A stretch of 64,000 nucleotides of DNA from Oscillospiraceae bacterium (GCA_015068495.1 SVKL01000001.1:1-64000), one strand, 5' to 3'; positions 17,143 to 25,960 are shown, numbered from the stretch's first letter. The notes: generated by a model not told the origin, from the letters alone. Numbers and translations are program-made.

Positions 17143-17190
17143 AGCGAAAAGACCCGACATCGTTTGACAACGATATCGGGTCTTTTCGCT
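17143..17190. terminator. long bidirectional hairpin after the HAD gene
   Basis: A 15-bp outer stem (AGCGAAAAGACCCGA with its complement) and an inner ATCGT/ACGAT helix close on a short loop. The AAAAG/CTTTT part lies within the stem, so U-rich termination can occur in both directions. It ends the rsmA-HAD transcript and may also end the leftward transcript from the promoter at 17232-17260. Confidence 0.75.
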
Positions 17191-17225
17191 GAGGTGAGAT
17201 AAGAAAATGAAAAGGAAGATTGTTT
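17143..17225 (-). ncRNA. candidate small RNA
   Basis: A clear minus-strand promoter at 17232-17260 points at the 17143-17190 hairpin with no ORF between, predicting a transcript of about 80 bases made of a 35-base U- and C-rich 5' part and a terminal hairpin. It would not overlap the HAD coding region unless termination fails. Function is unknown. Confidence 0.4.
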
Positions 17226-17231
17226 TTCTAC

Positions 17232-17260
17232 ATTATAGCACGGAGGAAAAGGTTTTTCAA
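17232..17260 (-). promoter_or_regulatory. orphan minus-strand sigma-A promoter
   Basis: On the minus strand TTGAAA (17255-17260), a 17-base spacer and TATAAT (17232-17237). It faces away from the 17537 gene and toward the end of the HAD gene, with no leftward gene to serve. Confidence 0.6.
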
Positions 17261-17536
17261 TAGGAAAATGTTAAAAAAGTAAAAAAATATGTAATGAAAA
17301 CATAAAAATATAGTAATTATGACTGTTTGCAGCAAATAACAGCCGGCAGCTTGCGGGGATAAGAGGGGTTGTTTTTGTAAGAATGTTCTGTTTTGCGAAA
17401 CAATTTCCCACGCTGTTTCGGCTTTTCCTTGCACCTGCGGACTTTGGGGTGCATAAACTGTCACATAGGCAAAGGGAATGCAAACCGCAATCGGTTTCCC
17501 CAGCTTATTCCCAAAAATCTATCGGGAGGTATTACC
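17261..17536. other. intergenic region before the Cys-rich gene
   Basis: The first 70 bases are very AT-rich (AAAAAAGTAAAAAAATATG-type sequence), after which composition returns to normal. No clear sigma-A promoter for the rightward gene at 17537 was found; a sporulation sigma factor promoter is possible but not demonstrated. The in-frame ORF extension from 17393 lacks a ribosome binding site. Confidence 0.35.
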
Positions 17537-18370
17537 ATGAGTGAACGTTGTCCGGGAAGTGTGCGCTGCAACGTTGAAGACCTGCAGGAGGCCCTTTCCA
17601 TTCACACCCGAAAAATTACCGACAGCTGTCGGGATAAGGATTGCATTGAAGACCTGAGGGTCTATCTCACCAGCACATCCCAAAGCATATTGGATACCAG
17701 TACCGGTGCAAAGGTACGCTGCGCAGAGCTGCTGTATACTTATATTGATGTGGAGCCGGTGGCATTTGACCGAAACCACTACTGTGTGGACGCCACATTC
17801 TACTACCGGATTTTGGCAGATACCGTGGTGGGAGCAGGCAGACCTGTAACCTTAAACGGTTTGGCAACGTTTTCCAAGCGGGCAGTGCTTTGCGGAGAAG
17901 ACAGCCGTGCCCACATCTACACCAGCCGGACCAACCTGAATGGACCGGATGGACTTACCAGAATTACCGGCAACAACCCCACTGCAGTGGTGGAGGTTCT
18001 TGACCCAATGGTGCTCAGCTCCAAGGTGGTGGATGTATGTCAATGTCCCCGTGAGTGTACGGTCAACCAAATTCCGGAGGGGATTCGAGCGCTGTTTGAT
18101 GAGGAGTTGGTGCTGTCCGGTGAACAGCAGCGGCTGCTGGTGACCTTGGGGCAGTTCTCCATCATTCGGCTGGAGCGGGATGCCCAGCTGGTGGTGCCGG
18201 TTTTGGACTACAGCATCCCCACGAAGGAGTGCTGTGACAGTCCCGGCTGCGCAGAAGACCCCTGCGAACTGTTCTCCAAAATCCCTTTCCCCACACAGGC
18301 ATTTGCACCTAGCGGATGCGACCGGGAGGAAGATTGCGACCGGGAGTGCTGCGGTTATACCACAACCTAA
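17537..18370 (+). CDS. conserved Cys-rich protein of unknown function
   Basis: The 277-residue product begins SERCPGSVRCNVEDLQEAL and is soluble. It has no signal peptide or membrane segment. Cysteines cluster at the N-terminus (CPGSVRC, SCRDKDC), in the middle (CQCPREC near residue 172) and at the C-terminus (ECCDSPGC, DPC, CDREEDCDRECC). The central half is beta-rich (LLYTYIDVEPVAFDRNHYCV). GGGAGG precedes ATG 17537. Proteins of this style occur in spore-forming Clostridia, and a spore coat or exosporium role would fit the Cys clusters and the lack of a vegetative promoter, but this is inference. Confidence 0.75.
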   Translation: MSERCPGSVRCNVEDLQEALSIHTRKITDSCRDKDCIEDLRVYLTSTSQSILDTSTGAKVRCAELLYTYIDVEPVAFDRNHYCVDATFYYRILADTVVGAGRPVTLNGLATFSKRAVLCGEDSRAHIYTSRTNLNGPDGLTRITGNNPTAVVEVLDPMVLSSKVVDVCQCPRECTVNQIPEGIRALFDEELVLSGEQQRLLVTLGQFSIIRLERDAQLVVPVLDYSIPTKECCDSPGCAEDPCELFSKIPFPTQAFAPSGCDREEDCDRECCGYTTT

Positions 18371-18375
18371 GAAAA

Positions 18376-18405
18376 AATGCCCTGCCATTTGGCAGGGCAT
18401 TTATT
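18376..18405. terminator. bidirectional terminator between the Cys-rich gene and rplT
   Basis: AATGCCCTGCC pairs with GGCAGGGCATT around an ATTT loop; T-rich sequence follows on the plus strand and A residues precede, so it also ends the leftward infC-rpmI-rplT transcript. Confidence 0.88.
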
Positions 18406-18411
18406 TGTTTC

Positions 18412-18768
18412 TTACTTCAGGGCAGCCTTTGCCTGCTCAACCAGAGCAGCGAAAGCAGCGGTGTCCTGAATAGCCATCTCGGACAGGCTCTTGCGATTCA
18501 GCTCGATGCCAGCCTTCTTCAGGCCATTCATAAAGGTAGAGTAGTTCAGACCGAAGGGCTTAACAGCGGCGCTGATACGGGTGATCCACAGTCTGCGGTA
18601 GTCACGCTTCTTCAGCTTACGGCCTACGTATGCATAGTTGCCGGACTTCATAACGGCCTGCTTGGCCATCTTGAAATGTCTGGACTTAGAACCCCAGTAG
18701 CCCTTGGCCAGCTTCAGGGTAGCATTTCTTCTCTTGCGCGTCATCATTGCGCCTTTGACTCTTGCCAT
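18412..18768 (-). CDS. rplT: 50S ribosomal protein L20
   Basis: bL20 (118 residues) binds 23S rRNA early in assembly and, in Firmicutes, represses its own operon by binding the infC leader RNA. The basic N-terminus ([20 protein letters not shown]) and the C-terminal domain ([38 protein letters not shown]) are standard. It is the last gene of infC-rpmI-rplT, 20 bases after rpmI. Confidence 0.97.
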   Translation of the reverse strand: MARVKGAMMTRKRRNATLKLAKGYWGSKSRHFKMAKQAVMKSGNYAYVGRKLKKRDYRRLWITRISAAVKPFGLNYSTFMNGLKKAGIELNRKSLSEMAIQDTAAFAALVEQAKAALK

Positions 18769-18788
18769 TTCTCAATATCCTCCTTGGC

Positions 18789-18986
18789 TTATTTGTAGGG
18801 AATCATCTTCTTCACGGTTGCTACGTTGGTCTCGTCAGCGTAGGCAGTGGTGCGAAGACGACGGGTACGCTTGGTATCCTTCTTGGTGAGGATATGGCTC
18901 TTGTATGCGCGGGCTCTCTTGACCTTACCGGACTTGGTGAGGTTGAATCTCTTCTTAGCACCGCTATGGGTTTTCAGCTTGGGCAT
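18789..18986 (-). CDS. rpmI: 50S ribosomal protein L35
   Basis: bL35 is a 65-residue, very basic large-subunit protein. The sequence [20 protein letters not shown] and the C-terminal [17 protein letters not shown] are typical. AGGAGAACC precedes the start. It sits between infC and rplT in the conserved operon. Confidence 0.97.
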   Translation of the reverse strand: MPKLKTHSGAKKRFNLTKSGKVKRARAYKSHILTKKDTKRTRRLRTTAYADETNVATVKKMIPYK

Positions 18987-19030
18987 AATTGGTTCTCCTT
19001 CCGTATCATTGGTAATAGAACAAAGATTTG

Positions 19031-19549
19031 TTACTTACTGTTTTTGGGGGCCAGGAACATTCCCATGAACCGGCCTTCCAGCTTGGGGTTCTTTTCCATG
19101 GTTGCGATTTCAGCACAGGCTTCAGCAAAGTCCATAAGCAGCTTCTCACCTAAGTTGGTGTGGGCCATCTCACGGCCGCGGAAGCGTACACTGACCTTGA
19201 CGCGGTTGCCGTCTGCCAAGAACTTTTGCGCAGCTTTTACCTTGGTGTTCAGGTCGTTGGTGTCGATGCTGGGGCTCATACGGATTTCCTTAACTTCCAC
19301 AACCTTCTGGTTCTTCTTGGCTTCCTTCTCCCGCTTCTTCTGGTCGAAGCAGAACTTGGAATAGTCCATAATTTTACAGACGGGGGGAACTGCATTGGGA
19401 GAGATTTTCACAAGGTCATATCCCTGCTCTTCTGCCAGCTTGTTGGCTTCTTCTGCAGACATAATACCCAATTGTGTACCGTCTTCACCGATAATGCGAA
19501 GCTCTTTGTCTTGGATTTCTTCGTTGAGCTGATGATCTAACTTGGCTAT
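19031..19549 (-). CDS. infC: translation initiation factor IF-3, AUA start
   Basis: IF-3 binds the 30S subunit, prevents subunit joining and checks the start codon. The product (172 residues) has the N-domain ([20 protein letters not shown]), the Lys-rich linker ([12 protein letters not shown]) and the C-domain ([28 protein letters not shown]). No ATG, GTG or TTG stands at a proper distance from the GGAGG at 19558-19562 complement; the codon 8 bases downstream is ATA (19547-19549). Non-AUG starts are the rule for infC, as IF-3 represses initiation on them, so AUA gives autoregulation. A GTG at 19556-19558 overlaps the Shine-Dalgarno itself. Confidence 0.92.
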   Translation of the reverse strand: MAKLDHQLNEEIQDKELRIIGEDGTQLGIMSAEEANKLAEEQGYDLVKISPNAVPPVCKIMDYSKFCFDQKKREKEAKKNQKVVEVKEIRMSPSIDTNDLNTKVKAAQKFLADGNRVKVSVRFRGREMAHTNLGEKLLMDFAEACAEIATMEKNPKLEGRFMGMFLAPKNSK

Positions 19550-19688
19550 GGTAAGCACCTCCAAAATAAAACAAAAAAGCGGACGCCAAACGTCCGCATA
19601 CTCACACAATCCCCCTGCAAGGGAGGTGGAATATTGACCTCTTTGCAGTCAGCTTGAGGTGAGGCGGATGTTCAGCCTTCTTTATTAC
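19550..19688 (-). promoter_or_regulatory. L20-type leader RNA with attenuator before infC
   Basis: The 139-base leader contains a long-range helix (CTGCAA...TTGCAG with AGGT...ACCT inside, around 19615-19650) and ends with a strong terminator, GCGGACG/CGTCCGC followed by TTTTTT on the minus strand (19572-19597), about 13 bases before the infC Shine-Dalgarno. This is the arrangement of the Firmicutes L20 leader, in which L20 binding favours termination. Assignment rests on position and structure; exact L20 contacts were not modelled. Confidence 0.75.
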
Positions 19689-19694
19689 TGGAGT

Positions 19695-19723
19695 ATTCTA
19701 TCACAAGAGGCGTGGCTTGTCAA
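19695..19723 (-). promoter_or_regulatory. sigma-A promoter of infC-rpmI-rplT
   Basis: On the minus strand TTGACA (19718-19723), a 17-base spacer and TAGAAT (19695-19700). It begins nine bases after the stop of the upstream AEC transporter gene. Confidence 0.9.
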
Positions 19724-19731
19724 GGGTTTTT

Positions 19732-20670
19732 TCAATAACAAATATAGGTCAGAAGCGAAAATACCAAGGGGAGCACCACCAAAGCCAGTAGGCTGGAAAT
19801 AAAGCACAGCTTGGCGTTCTCTCCGGCTTCCTTTTCATAGCCCAAACTCTCCGGATAAACCACCAGATTCAGCCCCAAGGGCAGGCAGGCAAAGACCAGC
19901 GGCCAGAACAGATAATCACCCCGTATGCCGCACAGGAACAGTGCGCCGCCCAAAACGGCGGGGATTCCCAGCATACGGATGGCAGTGAGCAGATAGGGAC
20001 GAACACCGGAAAACAGTTGCTTTAAGGGGAATTTGCCCAGCATAAAGCCAGCCAGCAGCATAGAACAGGGGCTCATACAGTTGCTTGCGCCGGTCAGAAC
20101 GGTGGTTACCAAAGGGGGAAGGGCGATTCCGCTGAGCCCGATGGCTGCGCCGATGAGCAGGCTGAACACCAGCGGCGTCTTCAAAAGGCGGCGCAAAGAA
20201 AAGCCCTCGTCGTTTTTGAACAGGACGTAGCCGTAAGAGGTGCAAAGCAGGCTGATTGGCACGGCAAATACGATAAAATCTCCTAACATAGCGCTGCCAA
20301 ATACACCTTCGATTACAGGGTAGCCGAAGTAGCCGTAATTGGAGAAGGTGAAGGCGTAGGTCAGAGAGCTTTTTTCCATAGGGGAGTGACTCAGAGGCTT
20401 GGCAAGGAGCCGGCCCAAAAGAATCAGTACGGCAATGCAGACACAGCCCCAGCCCAAAAGCTGAAGCTTTTGTCCGATGACATCAAGACGCAGGCTGTTG
20501 CTGATGTTGATGATGTTGTACGCCGGTGTGAACAGCATAACGCACAGCAGCGACAGCACCCGGCCGGCGTGGTCGGGCAGCTTATGCCACCGCCGCAAAA
20601 GGTAGCCTACTGAAATATAAACCAGCAGGGTGCCTACATTATTGAGGGTAAGTAAAAAGGTGTCTAACAC
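19732..20670 (-). CDS. AEC-family (auxin efflux carrier) transporter
   Basis: The 312-residue product is almost entirely hydrophobic, with about ten membrane segments in two five-helix bundles, the fold of the AEC/bile-acid-type carriers. Family marks include the TFSNYGYFGYPVIEGVFG segment and the C-terminal half with PCSMLLAGFMLGKFPLKQL. AEC members in bacteria carry malate, malonate or other organic acids; the substrate here cannot be told. Translation starts at GTG 20670 behind GGAAGGAAGG; the longer frame to 20736 lies upstream of the transcript start. Confidence 0.85.
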   Translation of the reverse strand: MLDTFLLTLNNVGTLLVYISVGYLLRRWHKLPDHAGRVLSLLCVMLFTPAYNIINISNSLRLDVIGQKLQLLGWGCVCIAVLILLGRLLAKPLSHSPMEKSSLTYAFTFSNYGYFGYPVIEGVFGSAMLGDFIVFAVPISLLCTSYGYVLFKNDEGFSLRRLLKTPLVFSLLIGAAIGLSGIALPPLVTTVLTGASNCMSPCSMLLAGFMLGKFPLKQLFSGVRPYLLTAIRMLGIPAVLGGALFLCGIRGDYLFWPLVFACLPLGLNLVVYPESLGYEKEAGENAKLCFISSLLALVVLPLVFSLLTYICY

Positions 20671-20703
20671 GAAAGCGCCTTCCTTCCGTACAAAATCTAC
20701 TGT

Positions 20704-20731
20704 ATTATACCACAGAATCGGCGAAATACAA
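20704..20731 (-). promoter_or_regulatory. sigma-A promoter of the AEC transporter
   Basis: On the minus strand TTGTAT (20726-20731), a 16-base spacer and TATAAT (20704-20709), about 34 bases upstream of GTG 20670. Confidence 0.8.
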
Positions 20732-20735
20732 CACA

Positions 20736-20771
20736 TAAAAACAAACCGGTACGCAATTATACCGGTTTGTT
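20736..20771 (-). terminator. terminator of ftsH
   Basis: ACAAACCGGTA pairs with its complement TACCGGTTTGT (20741-20771), followed on the minus strand by TTTTTATG. It separates ftsH from the AEC transporter promoter. Confidence 0.85.
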
Positions 20772-20787
20772 ATATTATAGCAGTGCT

Positions 20788-22692
20788 TTATTCAGAAACA
20801 AAGTCTTCGGCATCGGCTAGATCTTCGCCGTCTGCGGTGTTGCTATTATTGATGAACGCCATCAGCTCGTCACCGGTAATGGTCTCCTTAGCCAGCAGGT
20901 GTTCGGAAATTTCATCCAGCATTGTGCGGTGAGAGGTGAGCAGGTTTTTCGCTTCGGTATAGCAGGCTTTCAGCAGCTTCTGCACCTCTTTGTCCACCAA
21001 TGCGGAGGTCTCCTGCGAGCAATCCAAGTAGGATTGATTGTCCAGATATTGGTTGGTGACAGAGGCAGGCGCCATTAGACCCAGCGCGTCGCTCATACCG
21101 TAAAGGGTAACCATATTTCTCGCCAAGGCGGTAGCCCGCTGGATGTCATTGGAAGCGCCGGTGGTTTGCACGCCAAACACCAGCTCTTCGGCGGCACGGC
21201 CACCTACCAGGGTACGCAGCTCGGTGAGCAGCTCCTGAGAAGTTTGCAAATATTTCTCCTCTTCCGGCATTTGCATAGTGTAGCCCAGTGCGCCGGAGGT
21301 GTGGGGAACGATGGTGATTTTGGATACAGGCTGCGAGTGCTTTTCCAAAGCAGCAACCAAGGCGTGACCCACCTCGTGATAGGCGATAATCCGTTTTTCC
21401 GTATCGGTGAGGACGGTATTTTTCTTTTCTGTTCCGGCAATTACGGTTTCAAAGGAAACCAGCAAATCCTCTTGGGTGACAGCCTTGCGGCCGTTTCGCA
21501 CAGCGCGCAACGCGGCCTCGTTCACCAGATTTGCCAAATCCGCGCCAACTGCGCCGGCGGTGGCTTGGGCAAGCTTTCGCAAATCCACGTCCTCTGCCAG
21601 CTTAATCTTGCGGGTGTGTACCTTGAGGGTGTCCAGTCTGCCCTGCAGATTGGGACGGTCTACAATAATCTGCCGATCAAAACGGCCGGCACGCAGCAGC
21701 GCCTTATCCAGAATTTCCGGACGGTTGGTTGCCGCCAAGCATACCACACCCTTGGAAGAATCAAAGCCGTCAATTTCTCCCAGCAGCTGGTTGAGGGTCT
21801 GCTCGTGCTCGGAATTTCCGCCGTAACGGGAGTCACGGGAACGGCCGATGGCATCGATTTCGTCAATGAAAACAATACAGGGGGCAACCTTGGCGGCTTC
21901 CCGGAACAGATCCCGGACACGGCTGGCGCCCACGCCTACGAACATTTCCACAAAGTCAGAACCGGAAATGGAGAAGAAGGGAACATTGGCTTCGCCGGCA
22001 ACGGCCTTTGCCAGCAGCGTTTTACCGGTGCCGGGAGAGCCTACCAGCAGCGCACCCTTGGGAAGCTTTGCGCCAATTTCCGTGTACTTTTGGGGATTGT
22101 GCAGAAAATCAATGATTTCCAGCAGGGATTCCTTTGCCTCGTCCTGTCCGGCAACATCCTTAAAGGTGACGCCGGTTTGCTTTTCCATATACACCTTGGC
22201 TTTGTTGCCACCGATGTTGCCCATCATACCGCCGCCCATCCGCTTGGTCAGCAGTGTCATACCGCCAAAGAGGATGCCGAACATAATCACGTACAGCAGA
22301 ATGGTCGTAATGAAGGAGGTGTCCTCCTCAATCTTGACATCTACCTCCGCATCCAGTTCCAGCAAAAGCTTGGTGAGCTCGTCGGCAAGTTCACCGTTCA
22401 GGGGAAGTCCGGTGCAGCAGGCCTTCTGCCGGGCAGCAGGCTTAGCCGCCTCCTCCTTGGTCATATACAGCACCCGGTCATACCGGATTTCTACTTCGGA
22501 TAAATTGTTGTTTTTTAACTCCTCATAGAAGTCGGACAAGGTGGTCTGGGTGTACTGGCTTCGTACCACGGCGTTCCAAACAACGCTGATGAGCAGAATT
22601 GCCGCAACGCTGACCATAATGGCAAACCAGATACTGCCCTTGGGCCGTTTCTCCTCCGGCTTCTTCGGGGGTTGATTGTTTTGTTGCTCCAT
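20788..22692 (-). CDS. ftsH: ATP-dependent zinc metalloprotease FtsH
   Basis: FtsH is a membrane-anchored hexameric protease that degrades misfolded membrane proteins and regulators. The 634-residue product has two N-terminal membrane segments (about 20-40 and 128-148) flanking a shortened external domain, an AAA module (Walker A GSPGTGKT, Walker [13 protein letters not shown] ending RAGRFDR) and a protease domain with the zinc site YHEVGH. The Walker B and SRH arginine are intact. ATG 22692 follows GAAGGAGG; the longer frame to 22728 overlaps the -10 region. Confidence 0.96.
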   Translation of the reverse strand: MEQQNNQPPKKPEEKRPKGSIWFAIMVSVAAILLISVVWNAVVRSQYTQTTLSDFYEELKNNNLSEVEIRYDRVLYMTKEEAAKPAARQKACCTGLPLNGELADELTKLLLELDAEVDVKIEEDTSFITTILLYVIMFGILFGGMTLLTKRMGGGMMGNIGGNKAKVYMEKQTGVTFKDVAGQDEAKESLLEIIDFLHNPQKYTEIGAKLPKGALLVGSPGTGKTLLAKAVAGEANVPFFSISGSDFVEMFVGVGASRVRDLFREAAKVAPCIVFIDEIDAIGRSRDSRYGGNSEHEQTLNQLLGEIDGFDSSKGVVCLAATNRPEILDKALLRAGRFDRQIIVDRPNLQGRLDTLKVHTRKIKLAEDVDLRKLAQATAGAVGADLANLVNEAALRAVRNGRKAVTQEDLLVSFETVIAGTEKKNTVLTDTEKRIIAYHEVGHALVAALEKHSQPVSKITIVPHTSGALGYTMQMPEEEKYLQTSQELLTELRTLVGGRAAEELVFGVQTTGASNDIQRATALARNMVTLYGMSDALGLMAPASVTNQYLDNQSYLDCSQETSALVDKEVQKLLKACYTEAKNLLTSHRTMLDEISEHLLAKETITGDELMAFINNSNTADGEDLADAEDFVSE

Positions 22693-22723
22693 ACTGCGCC
22701 TCCTTCGGGGCTTTGTTTTTGCT

Positions 22724-22752
22724 ATCATATCACATTTTTCCGTTTACTGCAA
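22724..22752 (-). promoter_or_regulatory. sigma-A promoter of ftsH
   Basis: On the minus strand TTGCAG (22747-22752), a 17-base spacer and TATGAT (22724-22729), giving a 5' UTR of about 25 bases. Confidence 0.8.
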
Positions 22753-22827
22753 TGAATGATACAGGTCGGATGGGTAAAATTTTTGTAAATTTCTGTATTT
22801 ATATGGGCGGCTGCCAAAAAAATGCAG

Positions 22828-22856
22828 TTGTGCCCATAAGAAAAATCTGCTATAAT
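22828..22856 (+). promoter_or_regulatory. sigma-A promoter of rlmB
   Basis: TTGTGC (22828-22833), a 17-base spacer and TATAAT (22851-22856), divergent from the ftsH promoter. Confidence 0.8.
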
Positions 22857-22911
22857 GATAAAAATAGTATGGGAAGTATGACCTTTTCTCAAAAAGGAAG
22901 GATGATAAGCT

Positions 22912-23712
22912 ATGCGACCTGAGAAGGACAATTATTGCCGGAAGCCCACCTATCGGGAAACACCCCGGGAAACGGAAGAAAATGAAAATCAGCTGGAGGG
23001 ACGCAATGCACTGACGGAAGCGCTCCGCAGCGGAAGAACCATTGATAAGGTGTTTATCGCCTCCGGTGATACGGACAGAGCCCTGCAGCATTTGGCAGCA
23101 AGCGCCAAGGAAGCCGGCGCAGTGGTTGTGGCGGTGGACAGACGGAAGCTGGATATGATGAGCTTGACCCATTCCCATCAGGGCGTGATTGCTTTGGCAG
23201 CAGCCCGGGAGTATTCTACCATCGACGATATTTTGCAGACAGCCGCAGACAGAGGGGAAGCCCCACTGCTGGTGATTTGCGATGAGCTGTCAGACCCCCA
23301 CAATTTAGGCGCCATCCTCCGCTCTGCGGAATGTGCCGGCGCTCACGGGGTGATTATCCCCAAGCGCCGCAGCGTGGGACTGACTGCCACTGTTGCCAAG
23401 GCTTCTGCCGGCGCGGTGGAATATATGAAGGTAGCCAAAGTGGGAAACATCAACAACGCCATTGCCGAGCTGAAGGAAAAGGGCGTTTGGATATACGGCA
23501 CAGCGGCGGAAGGCTCCGTGCCTATGTATCAGGCGGATTTAACCGGACCGGCGGCGATTGTTATTGGCAATGAAGGAGAGGGAATGAGCCAGCTGGTGCG
23601 GAAAAACTGCGATATGCTGGTGCACATTCCTATGAAAGGACGGATTTCTTCACTGAACGCATCTGCGGCGGCATCCATTTTGCTGTATGAAGCGGTGCGC
23701 CAGAGAGGATGA
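22912..23712 (+). CDS. rlmB: 23S rRNA 2'-O-methyltransferase, RlmB/TrmH family
   Basis: The 266-residue SPOUT enzyme methylates a 2'-hydroxyl of RNA; RlmB targets G2251 of 23S rRNA. The N-terminal substrate-binding domain starts at ENQLEGRNALTEALRSG. The three SPOUT motifs follow: DPHNLGAILRSAECAGAHGV (motif 1), IVIGNEGEGMS (motif 2) and IPMKGRISSLNASAAASI (motif 3), forming the knotted SAM site. AAGGAAGG precedes ATG 22912. The exact target nucleotide is inferred from family likeness; TrmH-type paralogues cannot be fully excluded. Confidence 0.88.
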   Translation: MRPEKDNYCRKPTYRETPRETEENENQLEGRNALTEALRSGRTIDKVFIASGDTDRALQHLAASAKEAGAVVVAVDRRKLDMMSLTHSHQGVIALAAAREYSTIDDILQTAADRGEAPLLVICDELSDPHNLGAILRSAECAGAHGVIIPKRRSVGLTATVAKASAGAVEYMKVAKVGNINNAIAELKEKGVWIYGTAAEGSVPMYQADLTGPAAIVIGNEGEGMSQLVRKNCDMLVHIPMKGRISSLNASAAASILLYEAVRQRG

Positions 23713-23723
23713 GGAGGCATTTT

Positions 23724-25949
23724 ATGGACGAGAAAGAACGGCAAGAGCTGGAGCTGGAAGACATAATTAAAGAATTCGGCGGTGCGCCCATAGAAGAGCC
23801 GGAGGAGGAAGTCCAGCAGGCGCCGGAGGACACCGAGGAAACGCCTGTGGCGGAAGAAGCTGAGGATACATTTGATGATGTGGCGCTGGCAGATTGGCTC
23901 AATAACCGGAAAACGGAAGCCCAGCCGGAAACCCTGCAGGAGACCCGCCGGATAGATTTGGAGGATTTGCAGGAGACCCGCAGGCGTGATGCAGCAGATC
24001 TGCAGGCAACCCGTCGGATCAATACGGAAGACCTGCAGGCAACCCGTCGTATGGAACCGGTATCTACACAGCCTGCAGCGCAGACGGTCACCGGAGACAC
24101 CATCCGGCTGGACGGCTTAGGCGGTGATTTTGCAGAGCGTGTGAAAAGAGAAGAGCCTGTAGAGGATACCCGGGAGGATCGCATTTGGACGCCCGGTGAT
24201 ACCATCCACAGAGAGCCCTTTTCCAAATATTGGGAGCCGGAATATGAGCAGCCCATTGGCGAGTATGTTCCTCCCCAACCCATTCAGTTCCAACCCCGTT
24301 CCAGACTGCGGGAGTTGAAGAAAAAGCTGATTGCCGGCCCGGAAAAACGCTATTACGAGCTGATGGAAACCGGCGTGGGCAAGCTGCAGGTGCTTATGTT
24401 CCTGAGCATTCTGGTGGTGCTGATTTGCGCAATCTCTACAGGGATGTATGCCTTGGGATTGGTGCAGGAAAACCGGATGCGGCTTATGGTATTCGGACAG
24501 TTTTTGGCAATGCTGATATCTGCGCTGCTGGGCAGCAATCAGCTGATAGAGGGCGTTGCGGACATAGGTAAAAAACGCTTTACCCTCAACACCCTGCTGA
24601 CAGTTACCTTCTTGGTATGCTGTGTGGACGGGGCGCTGTGCTTACATCAAATTCGTGTACCCTGCTGCGCGGCATTCAGCTTGGAAGTGACAATGTCTTT
24701 GTGGCGGGAATATCAGCGCAAGAGCATAGAGATGCTCCAAATGGATACTATGCGTAAGGCCACGCGTCTGGACGGCGTGGCAGCCTACGAGGATTATTTG
24801 GATGGGAAAAAGGGCTTGCTTCGTAAAGAGGGTCAGGTAGAGGACTTTATGGACCACTATGCGCAGCTGAGCAAGCCGGAAAAAAAGCTGAATCTGTACT
24901 GCTTTATTGCGATGTGCATTGCCTGCGCCATCGGCATTTTTGCCGGTGTTATGGAAGGCCTCTCTGCAGGTATCCAGGTGGCGGCGGTCTCTCTGCTGGC
25001 GGCAGTGCCGGCAACTGCGTTTATTGCCCACAGCCGTCCTGCGATTCTCTTGGAACGGCGTCTGCATAAGCTGGGAACCGTGCTTTGCGGATGGCAGGGC
25101 GTGGAGGGCCTTTGCGGAAAGACCGTGTTCCCTGTGACCTTCCAAGACCTGTATTCTGCTGACACGGTGCGGCTCAATGGCGTAAAGTTCTTTGGCAGCC
25201 GGGAGCCGGAGCTGGTGGTGGCTTATGCCACGGCGGTGGTGACGGCGGACGGTAGCGGGCTGACAGGCCTGTTTACACAGGTGTTAGACTCCCACAATGG
25301 CAGACATTATGATGCGTTTAACCTGACCCACTATGAAAACGGCGGCGTTTGCGGCGTGGTTGAAGGAGAGACGGTGCTGCTGGGCTCGGCATCCTTCTTG
25401 AAGGAGATGGGGATAGAAGTCCCGGAAAATGCCAGAATCAGCTATGCGGTTTATGTGGCGATCGACAATGAGCTCAGCGGTCTGTTTGCGGTGAGCTATG
25501 AGAAAACCAAGTCCACAACTGCCGGTCTTACTACCCTCAATGCCTACAGAGGTCTGCAATGCGCGTTGATTTCCGATGACTTTATGCTGACCCACGGCTT
25601 TTTGCGGAGCAAATTCGGCATAAAGCCGAAGCGGTTTTTGCTGCCGGATTACGAAACCCGGCAGGAACTGCGCAAGAAAGAGCTGGAGGAGCAGCAGACG
25701 CTGCTGATGACAACCGCCTTGGGCTTGGCTCCCGTTGCTTATGCGGTGACCGGCGCAAGGGCGTTGCGGACAACCAGCCGTATGGGCACGGTTTTGCACA
25801 TTGTTGGCGGCTCGATTGGTTTGGCAATTATGGTGCTGTTGGTGGTGCTGGGGGCTTTGGAGCTGCTCACGCCGGCCAATATGTTCCTGTATCAGCTGGT
25901 GTGGATGATTCCTGCCATTCTCTTTACCGAGTGGACCCGGTCAATTTGA
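23724..25949 (+). CDS. degenerate P-type-ATPase-like membrane protein with N-terminal repeats
   Basis: The 741-residue product starts with an acidic tail, then four 11-residue repeats of (D/T)LQ(E/A)TRRxxxx at about residues 70-112. Membrane segments follow near 222-246, 253-270, 288-309, 390-408 and 416-434, and three more at 660-678, 690-715 and 719-737. Between TM5 and the C-terminal helices, about residues 490-640 read like the nucleotide-binding domain of a P1B-type ATPase (GVVEGETVLLGSASFLKEMG, ARISYAVYVAIDNELSGLFAV). The phosphorylation motif DKTGT is replaced by FPVTFQDLY, no TGE actuator motif is seen, and TGDN reads SDD. It is therefore probably a non-pumping relative. GAGGAGG precedes ATG 23724, and rlmB ends 11 bases earlier. 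Confidence 0.75.
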   Translation: MDEKERQELELEDIIKEFGGAPIEEPEEEVQQAPEDTEETPVAEEAEDTFDDVALADWLNNRKTEAQPETLQETRRIDLEDLQETRRRDAADLQATRRINTEDLQATRRMEPVSTQPAAQTVTGDTIRLDGLGGDFAERVKREEPVEDTREDRIWTPGDTIHREPFSKYWEPEYEQPIGEYVPPQPIQFQPRSRLRELKKKLIAGPEKRYYELMETGVGKLQVLMFLSILVVLICAISTGMYALGLVQENRMRLMVFGQFLAMLISALLGSNQLIEGVADIGKKRFTLNTLLTVTFLVCCVDGALCLHQIRVPCCAAFSLEVTMSLWREYQRKSIEMLQMDTMRKATRLDGVAAYEDYLDGKKGLLRKEGQVEDFMDHYAQLSKPEKKLNLYCFIAMCIACAIGIFAGVMEGLSAGIQVAAVSLLAAVPATAFIAHSRPAILLERRLHKLGTVLCGWQGVEGLCGKTVFPVTFQDLYSADTVRLNGVKFFGSREPELVVAYATAVVTADGSGLTGLFTQVLDSHNGRHYDAFNLTHYENGGVCGVVEGETVLLGSASFLKEMGIEVPENARISYAVYVAIDNELSGLFAVSYEKTKSTTAGLTTLNAYRGLQCALISDDFMLTHGFLRSKFGIKPKRFLLPDYETRQELRKKELEEQQTLLMTTALGLAPVAYAVTGARALRTTSRMGTVLHIVGGSIGLAIMVLLVVLGALELLTPANMFLYQLVWMIPAILFTEWTRSI

Positions 25950-25960
25950 TACTGCATACA

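Noticed and set aside
21166-22503. 445-codon open frame on the plus strand opposite ftsH
   Set aside because: ftsH is certain from its AAA and zinc motifs; the opposite frame has no family features or translation signals.
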